Shown piece by piece: positions 1-6,541 of a DNA stretch of 12,216 nucleotides. Position numbers and translations under genes: made by a program. A model generated the notes under the pieces. That model saw nothing but the letters and a program-made list of their open reading frames with translations. It made no database searches and had not been told where the DNA came from. The stretch is from Mariprofundaceae bacterium (GTDB lineage Bacteria; Pseudomonadota; Zetaproteobacteria; Mariprofundales; Mariprofundaceae). The stretch covers positions 1-12,216 of the forward strand of contig JALVTX010000038.1 of the NCBI GenBank assembly GCA_027035825.1, written 5' to 3'. Positions within the stretch are counted from its first letter, which is position 1. The number at the start of each line of letters is the position of its first letter.

Positions 1-234
1 GGCATCCACCCGCGCATGACGGCCCAACCCGAGGAACAGCGGCAACACCCGCGCGCCTTCCGGCAGCCGCTCGTCGGACTGTCCGTCGGATAAAAAGGCG
101 CAGCCGACCTCCTCGCCCAACAACCGGGAGACGCTGGCGGCCAAGGCCCGCGCGCCCCGGATATGGCGCGCGTCGCTCGACCCATGCGCCAGCAGCGCGA
201 AACGGATGCGTCTCCCCGCGCCGTCGTTCTTCAT
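1..234 (-). CDS. cbiX: Sirohydrochlorin cobaltochelatase, CbiX family (partial, C-terminus off the window)
   Basis: The first 78 residues are visible, and the frame stays open to the left edge. The family inserts Co2+ into sirohydrochlorin (or a related early intermediate) in the cytoplasm, the first committed step of the early-cobalt-insertion route to B12. The sequence shows the N-terminal chelatase strand and metal-binding histidine in FALLAHGSS (residues 12-20, His17), then VLPLFLGLGRHARVD (63-77), matching the CbiX segment that carries the second histidine (His73). The ATG at 234 lies 5 nt after the cobS stop. An in-frame GTG at 243 that overlaps the cobS stop as GTGA is an equally possible start. 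Leu48 is encoded by TTA, a codon unusual for this GC-rich operon. Whether this is a short single-domain CbiX or a long form cannot be seen. A ferrochelatase-like protein for another metal (SirB) is the main alternative; the operon favours cobalt. Confidence 0.82.
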   Translation of the reverse strand, partial: MKNDGAGRRIRFALLAHGSSDARHIRGARALAASVSRLLGEEVGCAFLSDGQSDERLPEGARVLPLFLGLGRHARVDA

Positions 235-239
235 GCCGC

Positions 240-986
240 TCACGCGGCAACCCACACGGCCACGAGCAGCAGCGCGCACTCCACATGCTCGATGCCCGCG
301 CCCAGGCAATCGCCGCTCATGCCGCCCAGCCTGAGCCGCAGAAAGCCCCACCACGCGCCCGCCGCCGCCCACGCGGCCAGGGCAAAGCCAGGCGAGACCA
401 GCGTCCAGTTCAGCAGCGTCAGCGCCGCCATCCAGGCCGCCGTCGCCGCGCCGCTCACCTGCCAGGCGAAGCGCTCGCCCAGGCCCGCGGCCAGCGTCGG
501 CAGCGTTTGCGACCAGAGCACGGAGCTTGCCCGCGCCCAGGCCGGAATCAGCAGCCAGGGCCAGAGCGCACCGGCATCGGCGGCCAGCAGGGCGTGGGCG
601 GCCACCAGCTTCGTCAGCACCACGCCCACCAGCGCCATCACCCCGAAGCTGCCGATGTGCGGATCCTTGAGCGCGTCCTGGAAGCGGGTGGGGTCGCGGT
701 GGGCGGCGCCGAGCGCGTCCGCCAAGTCCGCCGCGCCATCCAGGTGCAGCCCGCCGGTGACGAGCATCCAGGCCAGCACCGCCAGCCACGCGCCCAGCCA
801 GGCGTCCGCGTGCGGGCCCGCCACTTGCAAACCAACCTGCGCGGCGGCCCACAAGAGCAGTCCGATGGCCATGCCCACCACCGGGAACCAAACGGCCGAG
901 CGCGCCAGCTCCTCGGCACGGTAGTCCGCCAGCGCCGGCATCGGCAGCCGGGTGAGAAAGCCGAAGGCGAGACTCAGCCCGCGCAT
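240..986 (-). CDS. cobS: Adenosylcobinamide-GDP ribazoletransferase (cobalamin synthase) CobS
   Basis: A 248-residue integral membrane protein that joins AdoCbi-GDP with alpha-ribazole (or its phosphate), the last assembly step of the nucleotide loop, at the inner membrane. Family signatures are clear: FLTRLP (10-15), the acidic TGGLHLDGAADLADAL (77-92), KDPHIGSFG (107-115) and GGMSGDCLGA (221-230). Hydrophobic stretches near 32-54, 62-80, 115-136, 142-158, 178-197 and 199-215, with another at the C-terminus, fit a multi-span protein. The length is normal for the family. The frame is open further upstream, but those 88 codons only mirror cobC in another frame; the ATG at 986 gives the conserved N-terminus MRGLSLAFGF. 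The start overlaps the cobC end by 13 bp and has no strong Shine-Dalgarno sequence, so translational coupling is likely. Confidence 0.95.
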   Translation of the reverse strand: MRGLSLAFGFLTRLPMPALADYRAEELARSAVWFPVVGMAIGLLLWAAAQVGLQVAGPHADAWLGAWLAVLAWMLVTGGLHLDGAADLADALGAAHRDPTRFQDALKDPHIGSFGVMALVGVVLTKLVAAHALLAADAGALWPWLLIPAWARASSVLWSQTLPTLAAGLGERFAWQVSGAATAAWMAALTLLNWTLVSPGFALAAWAAAGAWWGFLRLRLGGMSGDCLGAGIEHVECALLLVAVWVAA

Positions 987-1609
987 GCCTGGGAATCCCG
1001 GCTCGCCAGAACCATCAGGCCATTGATGAAGAGCACGCGCGGCGGCTGGCCCGCCAGCAGCGACACCCGGCTCACCCCCGCGTGCGGCACGTGGAGCCGC
1101 CACAGCGCCGCCATCGGCATGTCCAGCAGATGCGCGAAGATCACGCGGATCACGCCGCCGTGCGTCACCAACAGCCGCCGGCCGCCGCTCGCCCCCGCGA
1201 TCCAGCCCTCCCAGCAGGCGATGACGCGGGCGGCAAAGTCGTCGAAGCATTCGCCGTTCGGTGGCCGAACGCCCACCGGCGAGCGCCAGAAGCGATGCAG
1301 CCGCGCACCGTCCTCGCGCTCGATGTCCGCGAACGGCCGGTTCTCCCAGTCGCCGAAATCCATCTCGCGCATGTCATCCAGCACGGTCACGGCCCGCCCG
1401 CGCCGCGCGCCCAGTTCCTCGGCGAAAACGCGGCAGCGCGACAGCGGTGAGGCGGCGATTTCATCGTGCGCTTCCAGCCCGCGCGCTGCCGCGCGCATCT
1501 GCGCCCGGCCCTCGTCCGACAGCGGCACGTCGGTCGCGCCGCGAAAGGCCCAGCCCTCGGCCGCCACCGCGCCGTGGCGCATCAAGTCCACGATCACCGG
1601 CTCGCTCAT
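974..1609 (-). CDS. cobC: Alpha-ribazole-5'-phosphate phosphatase CobC (histidine phosphatase family)
   Basis: This 211-residue protein belongs to the phosphoglycerate-mutase-like histidine phosphatases. CobC removes the phosphate from alpha-ribazole phosphate (or from adenosylcobalamin phosphate) in nucleotide-loop assembly. The catalytic motif LMRHGAV has the phosphohistidine at His12 with Arg11. The SPLSRC segment (54-59), REMDFGDWEN (81-90, with the candidate acid Glu82) and LVTHGGVIR (147-155, His150) complete the usual site. The ATG at 1609 overlaps the cobT stop as ATGA. A much longer open frame exists upstream, but it is the reading shadow of cobT. The position between cobT and cobS is what identifies it as CobC rather than a generic phosphatase. 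Confidence 0.92.
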   Translation of the reverse strand: MSEPVIVDLMRHGAVAAEGWAFRGATDVPLSDEGRAQMRAAARGLEAHDEIAASPLSRCRVFAEELGARRGRAVTVLDDMREMDFGDWENRPFADIEREDGARLHRFWRSPVGVRPPNGECFDDFAARVIACWEGWIAGASGGRRLLVTHGGVIRVIFAHLLDMPMAALWRLHVPHAGVSRVSLLAGQPPRVLFINGLMVLASRDSQACAG

Positions 1610-2634
1610 TCCCCGTCCCTGTCCGTCACGCCGGCGCTCTCGAAGGTGGCCATTTCGTTGTGCAGCGCAATCGCCGCGTTGAGCAGCGGCACGACCAGCG
1701 CCGCGCCCGTGCCCTCGCCCAGCCGCATGCGGAAATCCACCAAGGGCTCCAACCCCAGCGCCCGGAGCGCCAGCGCATGCCCCCGCTCCCCGGAAACATG
1801 GCTGGCCAACAGCCAGTCCGTCACGCCGGCATCGAAGGCGCGCGCGGCCAGCGCCGCCGCCGCAGCGATGAAGCCGTCCACGACCGCCGGCACGCCGGCC
1901 TCCGCCGCTTGCAGGTAAAAACCCGCCATCGCCGCGATCTCCAGCCCGCCGACCTCGGCCAGCGCATCCACGTTGGAACAATGTTTGATGCGCGCCAGCG
2001 CCCGCGCCACCACCGCCACCTTGCGGGCGCGCCCGTCCTCGTCCACGCCCGTGCCGCTGCCCACGACCTCCTCGGGCGAGGCTCCCGCAAGCCGGCAGAT
2101 CAGGCAGGCGCTGGACGTGGTGTTGCCGATGCCCATGTCGCCGGCGATCAGCAGGTTCGCGCCGGCCTCGATGGCCGCCCGCGCCTGCCCGCGCCCCACG
2201 TCCATCGCCCGAGCGCAGTCCTCGCGAGTCATCGCGGGCACCACGACCAGGTTGGCCGTGCCGGGGCGCACCTTCGCATGCACGATACCGTCCACGTCCG
2301 AGAGATCGGAGGCCACGCCCACGTCCACCACGCTCAGCTCCGCGTCCGCCCGCCGCGCCAGCACGTTGATGGCCGCGCCCCCGCGCGCGAAGTTTCTCAC
2401 CATCTCGCCGGTCACCACGCTCGGATAGGCGGACACCCCCTCGTCGCAAACGCCGTGATCGGCGGCGAAGACGGCGATGTGCGGCCGCAACGGCTCGGGA
2501 CAGGCCTTCCCCTGCCGGGCCGCGAACCAGCAGGCGATGTCCTCCAGCCGGCCCAGCGCTCCACGGGGCTTGGTCAGCATATCCTGCCGCGCCCGCGCCC
2601 GTTCCCACGCATTCTGGTCAATGCTTGCCGCCAT
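1606..2634 (-). CDS. cobT: Nicotinate-nucleotide--dimethylbenzimidazole phosphoribosyltransferase CobT
   Basis: CobT (342 residues) transfers phosphoribose from nicotinate mononucleotide to DMB to give alpha-ribazole phosphate, the lower-ligand nucleotide. Recognisable segments in order are LTKPRGALGRLE (20-31), AVFAADHGV (54-62), the Ser/Thr-rich GDMGIGNTTSSA (165-176), GVDEDG (196-201), GGLEIAAMAGF (229-239) and MRLGEGTGAAL (303-313). Glu307 sits where the catalytic glutamate of Salmonella CobT (Glu317) lies. The length is close to the family norm. The ATG at 2634 has a strong AGGAGG six bases upstream and overlaps the cobU end by 17 bp. BluB, in the same operon, would supply its DMB substrate. 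Confidence 0.97.
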   Translation of the reverse strand: MAASIDQNAWERARARQDMLTKPRGALGRLEDIACWFAARQGKACPEPLRPHIAVFAADHGVCDEGVSAYPSVVTGEMVRNFARGGAAINVLARRADAELSVVDVGVASDLSDVDGIVHAKVRPGTANLVVVPAMTREDCARAMDVGRGQARAAIEAGANLLIAGDMGIGNTTSSACLICRLAGASPEEVVGSGTGVDEDGRARKVAVVARALARIKHCSNVDALAEVGGLEIAAMAGFYLQAAEAGVPAVVDGFIAAAAALAARAFDAGVTDWLLASHVSGERGHALALRALGLEPLVDFRMRLGEGTGAALVVPLLNAAIALHNEMATFESAGVTDRDGE

Positions 2635-3163
2635 CGACTCCCTCCTTCGCCTTTTCCTTCAACACCAGCGGCAGGCCCGCCGCGACGAACTCGACGCGAT
2701 CGGCCACGGCCGCCACGGCCTGGTTGAGCCGCCCCTGTGCGTCCCGAAACGACCGCCCCAGCGCGCTCTCCGGCGCCAGCCCCATGCCGACCTCGTTCGA
2801 GACCAGCAGCACCGCTCCCGCAGGTCCCCGCGCCAAATGCCCGCACAGGGCCGCCGTTTCCGCCGCCACGTCGCGGCCCTCCTGCATCAGGTTGGCCAGC
2901 CACAGCGTCAGGCAGTCCACGACGACGACCTCGCCGTCCAGCCGTTCGAGCGTATCGGCCAGCGCCAGCGGCTCCTCGACCAGCCGCCAGTGCGCGCCGC
3001 GCGCGGCCCGGTGATGCGCGATGCGCGCCTGCCATTCGGCATCGTCCTGCATCGGCCTGGATGTGGCAAGATAGACGGGGCTTCGGCTGGCCGCCTCGGC
3101 CAGGGCCTGCGCCCGCGCCGACTTGCCGCTGCGCGCCCCGCCCAGGATCAAGGTCACAGACAC
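2618..3163 (-). CDS. cobU: Bifunctional adenosylcobinamide kinase / adenosylcobinamide-phosphate guanylyltransferase CobU
   Basis: CobU phosphorylates adenosylcobinamide and then transfers GMP to it, giving AdoCbi-GDP for CobS. The 181-residue product has a P-loop, GGARSGKS (8-15), the RIAHHR segment (47-52) containing the histidine that carries GMP in the family (His50 or His51), VDCLTLWL (82-89) and VSNEVGMG (121-128). The start is a GTG. The GTG at 3163 has GGAGG seven bases upstream; a second in-frame GTG at 3157 overlaps the cobD stop as GTGA but lies 13 bases from that GGAGG, so I prefer 3163. A longer frame to 3241 only shadows cobD. The end overlaps cobT. Confidence 0.95.
   Translation of the reverse strand: MSVTLILGGARSGKSARAQALAEAASRSPVYLATSRPMQDDAEWQARIAHHRAARGAHWRLVEEPLALADTLERLDGEVVVVDCLTLWLANLMQEGRDVAAETAALCGHLARGPAGAVLLVSNEVGMGLAPESALGRSFRDAQGRLNQAVAAVADRVEFVAAGLPLVLKEKAKEGVDGGKH
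2641..2646 (-). promoter_or_regulatory. Shine-Dalgarno of cobT
   Basis: A perfect AGGAGG on the minus strand lies six bases before the cobT ATG at 2634, within the cobU coding region. It is one of the strongest ribosome-binding sites in the window and fixes the cobT start. It also suggests that cobT can initiate independently of cobU termination. Confidence 0.8.
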
Positions 3164-4140
3164 AGCGCCGCCTCCAGCCTGCGCCAGCCGTCCTCGCTGC
3201 CCGGAAAGCCCAGCCGCACCCAACCGGCCAGCTCCGGCCACTCGGGGAACCGGCGCACCAGAATCCCGTGAGCCGCGAAATCCGGCATCGGCCCGTGGGG
3301 CCTGGCCAACACGAAGGAGGCGCGGGAGGGGTACATCTCCCAGCCCGCCCTTGCCAGCAGCCCCGCCAGCCGCCGCCGGGCCGCCCCGAGCGCGGCATCG
3401 CGCGCATCCGCCTCATCCAACAGCCGTGGCAACAGATGCAAGGCCAAAGTGGAAGCCGGCCACGGCGGCAACCAGGCCCGCAATCGCTCGATGATGGCGG
3501 GCTCCGCGATCACATAACCCAGCCGCAACCCCGGGATCGCGAACAGCTTGGTCAGCGAACCCAGCCGAATCACGCCGGGGATCAGGCCCATGCAACGGCG
3601 CTCGGCAAACGGCATGTAGGATTCATCGAGCACGCCGGGCCGCCCCTCGGGGAAGACGCGCTCGCCGCCGTCCGGGTTGTGCGGGCTGGTCACCCAGACC
3701 GCCTCGGCCTCCGGCATCGCCTGCCTGCGCGCGCAGGCATGCAGGCGGCAATCGGCGCGCGCCGCCGCGCGCAATGGCTCGGCATAGCATGGCGTCTCGA
3801 TGGCCAGGCTCCGCCACCCCATCGCCTGGAAGACGACCTCGATCACGGCCTGCGCGCCGGCCCCGATCAGCACCTCGTCTCGCCGCACGCCCAGCTCCGC
3901 CGCCAGCGCCGAGCGCGCGGGTTCCCCATCCGCGTCCGGATAGCGCCCGGCAAGGTATGCTTGCTCGCGCAGCCAGTCGCCCAGCCAGGTCGGCGGCCAG
4001 GCCGGATGCAACCCGGTGGAGAGATCCAGCACTTCGCCTGCCTCACAGCCCCAGGCGCGGGCCGCGGCCTCGACGCCGCCGCCATGCGGGAATATGGATG
4101 CGCGCCAAGCCGCCGGCGCCAGTCCAGCCTCAACCGGCAA
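3154..4140 (-). CDS. cobD: L-threonine-O-3-phosphate decarboxylase CobD (class I/II aminotransferase fold)
   Basis: This PLP enzyme makes (R)-1-amino-2-propanol O-2-phosphate, the linker that CbiB attaches to cobyric acid. The 328-residue sequence opens with PHGGGVEAAARAWG and VLDLSTGLHP (38-46), typical of CobD/CobC. It has SPHNPDGG (152-159, Asn155), LDESY (171-175, Asp172 for the PLP ring nitrogen), SLTKLFAIPGLRLGY (195-209, with Lys198 as the Schiff-base lysine) and Arg206. The name follows Salmonella; Pseudomonas denitrificans calls it cobC. The start is a TTG at 4140: the frame has an in-frame stop at 4176-4174 and no ATG or GTG before the conserved N-terminus, while GGGAG lies six bases before the TTG. 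It overlaps cbiB by 11 bp. A histidinol-phosphate aminotransferase is the fold-level alternative, but the motifs and the operon argue against it. Confidence 0.93.
   Translation of the reverse strand: MPVEAGLAPAAWRASIFPHGGGVEAAARAWGCEAGEVLDLSTGLHPAWPPTWLGDWLREQAYLAGRYPDADGEPARSALAAELGVRRDEVLIGAGAQAVIEVVFQAMGWRSLAIETPCYAEPLRAAARADCRLHACARRQAMPEAEAVWVTSPHNPDGGERVFPEGRPGVLDESYMPFAERRCMGLIPGVIRLGSLTKLFAIPGLRLGYVIAEPAIIERLRAWLPPWPASTLALHLLPRLLDEADARDAALGAARRRLAGLLARAGWEMYPSRASFVLARPHGPMPDFAAHGILVRRFPEWPELAGWVRLGFPGSEDGWRRLEAALCL
3171..3175 (-). promoter_or_regulatory. Shine-Dalgarno of cobU
   Basis: GGAGG on the minus strand lies seven bases before the GTG at 3163 and 13 before the alternative GTG at 3157. 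The spacing is the reason for choosing 3163 as the cobU start, giving a protein that begins MSVTLIL rather than MTLIL. Confidence 0.6.
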
Positions 4141-5005
4141 GGCTTGCTCCCACGGCCAGCGCCGCCGCGACCATCAGCGACCGCCGCGCCACGGCCATTG
4201 CATCGCGTACCCCCGCCCTATCGGCCTTACGGGCATCATCCCGCCCGTAAAAGGGCCGCGCATCCAGCACGCCGTCGCGCATCACCGACCCGCCCAGCTT
4301 CACACAGGCCGCATGCGCCAGCGCCGCCTCCGGCCAGCCGGCATTGGGCGAGGCGTGGGTTTCGGCCTGCGCCCGCACCTCGCGCCAGGGCGCGCCCGAT
4401 CCCACGCGCAACATCAGCCAGGCCGTCAGGCGGGCCGGCAGCCAGTTGGCCGCGTCATCCACGCACGCCGCCCACCAGCCGAAGCACCGGTAGCGCGCAT
4501 TGCGGTAGCCCCACATCGCATCCAGCGTGTTGATCATCCGATAGGCCGCCGCCCCCGGCGCGCCCAGCAGCGCGAACCAGAACAAGGGCGCGACCACCGC
4601 GTCCGAGGCGTTCTCGGCCAGCGATTCCAGCGCCGCCCGGCGCGCCTCCTCGCGCGTCATCGCCGCCGCATCCCGGCTGACGATGCGTGACACCGCCTGC
4701 CTCGCCCGCATCACATCCGGGGCATCGAGCACCGCGCGCACGTGCGTAAACAAGGATTTCCAGCCGATGCACAGCCACAGAGCCAGCGCATCGAAGGGCC
4801 AGCCGAACAGGATGCTTGCGCCCAAAACCAGCGCCAGCGGCGGCAACACGGCCAGGCTCCAGGTCATCACACCGGAGGCGCGCGCATCGGCATAGCCAAT
4901 TCCTTCGCACCAGCCTGCCCAGCGGCCGAACCAGGCCACCGGATGCCAGCGATTCGGCGGATCGCCCAGCAGCCACTCCAGCGCCAAGGCAACGATCGCC
5001 GTCAC
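4130..5005 (-). CDS. cbiB: Adenosylcobinamide-phosphate synthase CbiB (CobD of P. denitrificans)
   Basis: CbiB, an inner-membrane protein, condenses adenosylcobyric acid with aminopropanol phosphate (from CobD) to give cobinamide phosphate. The 291-residue sequence carries family landmarks: LLGDPPNRWHPVAWFGR (12-28), ESLAENASDAVVAPLFW (127-143), AAYRMINTLDAMWGYRN (153-169), DDAANWLPARLTA (183-195) and ETHASPNAGWPEAALA (215-230). Hydrophobic segments occur near 47-80, 136-155 and 272-290. The GTG at 5005 overlaps the cobQ stop as GTGA, and the protein then begins (M/V)TAIVALALEWLLGDP as expected. The frame stays open far upstream, but that part shadows cobQ. The end overlaps cobD, the gene for its substrate-making partner. 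Confidence 0.95.
   Translation of the reverse strand: MTAIVALALEWLLGDPPNRWHPVAWFGRWAGWCEGIGYADARASGVMTWSLAVLPPLALVLGASILFGWPFDALALWLCIGWKSLFTHVRAVLDAPDVMRARQAVSRIVSRDAAAMTREEARRAALESLAENASDAVVAPLFWFALLGAPGAAAYRMINTLDAMWGYRNARYRCFGWWAACVDDAANWLPARLTAWLMLRVGSGAPWREVRAQAETHASPNAGWPEAALAHAACVKLGGSVMRDGVLDARPFYGRDDARKADRAGVRDAMAVARRSLMVAAALAVGASLAG
4147..4151 (-). promoter_or_regulatory. Shine-Dalgarno supporting the TTG start of cobD
   Basis: GGGAG on the minus strand is six bases before the TTG at 4140. No ATG or GTG is available in frame between the upstream stop and the conserved cobD N-terminus, so this site supports a rare initiation codon. Confidence 0.55.
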
Positions 5006-6435
5006 GCCGCCTTCCTGCGCTCCAGCAACGGCGCCAGCATCTCCGGCCGCAAATGATGCTCCAGCGCATCGGCCAGCCGATCCAGCGAGGCCAGCACGCG
5101 CGTCCGATGATCCTCGCCGTCGCCGCCCGCATGGCCCATGGCCCGCAACCAAGCGCGGCGAAACGAACCCTGTTCGAACATGCCATGGACATACGTGCCC
5201 CACGCCTGCCCGTCCGCGGAGCGGGCCGCGAACGGGAACGGCGCATCGCCGCCCTCGGTGCGTCCGTGATGAATCTCGTAGCCGCTCACGCGCGTCGGTT
5301 CCGGCCATTCGGCCCACGCATCCACGCGCCGGAGCGTCTTCTCCGGCCGCATCACCGTCTCCACCGGCAGCCAACCCAGGCCCTTCGCATCCCCGCCTTC
5401 CACGCCGGCATCGCGGATCAGCCGCCCCAGCATCTGCATGCCGCCGCAGATGCCAAGCACGCGCCCGCCATGGCGCAGATGGCGCTCCAGCGCCGGCGCG
5501 AACCCTCGCGCCCGAAGCCAAGCGAGGTCGGAGGCCACATGCTTGGAGCCGGGCAGGATGACCACATCGGCCGGCTGCAATCGCGCCGGCTCGCGGACGA
5601 AACGCACGGCCACGCCGGTCTCGGCCGCCAGCGGATCCACGTCGTCGTGGTTGGACATGCGCGGGTAGGCGATGACCGCCACGTGGAAGGCATCGCCATC
5701 ATCCGCGCCGCGCGCGACATGGCGATACGGCGCATCCTCCTCGGGCAAATCCAGCGCCAGCCAGGGAATGACGCCGGCCACCGGCTTGCCCGTCTCCCGC
5801 TCCAGCCAGTCCAGCGCGTCATCGAGCAGCATCCGATGCCCCCGGAAGCGATTGATGACCAGAGCCTGAACACGTGCCCGCTCGGAAGGCGCCAGCACAT
5901 CCAGCGTGCCCTTGAGCGCGGCAAACACGCCACCGCGATCGATGTCCCCGACCAGCCAGACCGGGGCGTCGGCTGCCTCGGCGAAGCCCATGTTGGCGAT
6001 GTCGCCGCGCCTCAGGTTTGGCTCGGCCGGGCTGCCCGCGCCCTCGACCAGAACCATGTCGAACCTCTCGCGCAGACGTTCGAACGACGTCATCACCGTG
6101 GCAAGCAGGGCCTGCCGATTCTCGCGGAACCTGCGCGCATGCAGGCGTCCGGCCGGCCGGCCGCGCACGATGAGCTGCGCGCGTTCGTCCGCCTCGGGCT
6201 TGATCAGCACCGGATTCATGTCCACGACCGGCTCCAGCCCGCAGGCCATCGCCTGCAGCGCCTGCGCGCGGCCGATCTCGCCGCCATCCGCGGTCACCGC
6301 CGCGTTGTTGCTCATATTCTGCGGCTTGAATGGGGTGACGCGCACGCCGTTGCGCGCCAAAAGCCGGCACAGCCCCGCCACCAGCACGGACTTGCCCACG
6401 CCCGAGGCCGTGCCCTGGATCATCAGCGCCTTCAT
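5002..6435 (-). CDS. cobQ: Cobyric acid synthase CobQ (glutamine-hydrolysing; CbiP in Salmonella)
   Basis: CobQ uses ATP and glutamine to amidate the b, d, e and g side chains of adenosylcobyrinic acid a,c-diamide, giving adenosylcobyric acid. The 477-residue protein has an N-terminal DTBS-like ATPase domain with IQGTASGVGKS (6-16), VTPFKPQNMSNN (33-44), EGAGSPAEPN (131-140) and LVGDIDRGGVFA (161-172). A C-terminal triad-type glutaminase domain follows, with the nucleophile Cys330 in LGICGGMQMLG (327-337), GYEIHHGRTEG (385-395) and a candidate catalytic His418 in TYVHGMF. The length is typical. The ATG at 6435 gives the canonical MKALMIQGTASG; a 25-residue upstream extension is encoded in the repeat-like gap and is unlikely to be translated. 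The Shine-Dalgarno (GGGAAG) is weak. It is the only gene here without close coupling to its predecessor. Confidence 0.97.
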   Translation of the reverse strand: MKALMIQGTASGVGKSVLVAGLCRLLARNGVRVTPFKPQNMSNNAAVTADGGEIGRAQALQAMACGLEPVVDMNPVLIKPEADERAQLIVRGRPAGRLHARRFRENRQALLATVMTSFERLRERFDMVLVEGAGSPAEPNLRRGDIANMGFAEAADAPVWLVGDIDRGGVFAALKGTLDVLAPSERARVQALVINRFRGHRMLLDDALDWLERETGKPVAGVIPWLALDLPEEDAPYRHVARGADDGDAFHVAVIAYPRMSNHDDVDPLAAETGVAVRFVREPARLQPADVVILPGSKHVASDLAWLRARGFAPALERHLRHGGRVLGICGGMQMLGRLIRDAGVEGGDAKGLGWLPVETVMRPEKTLRRVDAWAEWPEPTRVSGYEIHHGRTEGGDAPFPFAARSADGQAWGTYVHGMFEQGSFRRAWLRAMGHAGGDGEDHRTRVLASLDRLADALEHHLRPEMLAPLLERRKAA

Positions 6436-6481
6436 GCGACTTCCCGCCACGAGAACGTCGGAATCCGAATGAGAAGTGAAA

Positions 6482-6505
6482 CCACCAAGACACCAAGGCA
6501 CAAAG
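6482..6505. repeat. Period-8 quasi-tandem repeat, resembling a dispersed environmental short repeat
   Basis: Three 8-base units stand in a row on the plus strand: CCACCAAG (6482-6489), ACACCAAG (6490-6497) and GCACAAAG (6498-6505). The minus-strand reading, of the type CTTTGTGC / CTTGGTGT / CTTGGTGG, resembles from memory a short intergenic sequence that recurs in many environmental bacterial genomes. I could not run a search, so the dispersed nature is not shown here. Confidence 0.5.
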
Positions 6506-6519
6506 ACCAATGACTATTT

Positions 6520-6539
6520 CTTCCTCCACCGCAAGGAAG
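6520..6539. other. Short inverted repeat (6-bp stem, 8-nt loop)
   Basis: CTTCCT (6520-6525) pairs with AGGAAG (6534-6539) around CCACCGCA. The stem is short and no T-run follows on the transcribed minus strand, so it is not a convincing terminator. It may be part of the inserted repeat or a chance event. Confidence 0.25.
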
Positions 6540-6541
6540 CT

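Larger units (their letters stand above)
6436..6541. other. Intergenic gap between bluB and cobQ, repeat-like, AT-richer
   Basis: These 106 bp are the only substantial non-coding DNA in the window. Their composition is visibly more AT-rich than the flanking genes. They contain a period-8 quasi-repeat (6482-6505) and a short hairpin (6520-6539). I see no convincing promoter, terminator T-run or riboswitch. Every other junction in the operon overlaps or is under 10 bp, so this stretch looks like an insertion into a once-continuous operon; that reading is inference. Confidence 0.6.

Noticed and set aside
817..825. CCCGCCACT on the plus strand, resembling part of a cobalamin riboswitch
   Set aside because: It lies inside cobS on the non-transcribed strand, without the other conserved riboswitch elements.
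2737..4533. A 598-codon open frame on the plus strand
   Set aside because: It lies opposite cobU, cobD and cbiB, is made of low-complexity Pro/Arg/Ala residues and has no domain. It is a GC-rich antisense artefact.
6436..6510. A 25-residue N-terminal extension of CobQ
   Set aside because: The extension is encoded by the repeat-like gap, and the canonical family N-terminus starts at the ATG at 6435.
4816..6513. A 565-codon open frame on the plus strand
   Set aside because: It is antisense to cobQ and cbiB with His/Arg/Gln-rich composition and no recognisable family. Its end, ETTKTPRHKDQ, only translates the repeat-like gap.
6520..6539. The hairpin as a rho-independent terminator after bluB
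   Set aside because: The stem is only 6 bp with a loop of 8 and no T-run follows; downstream genes complete the same pathway.
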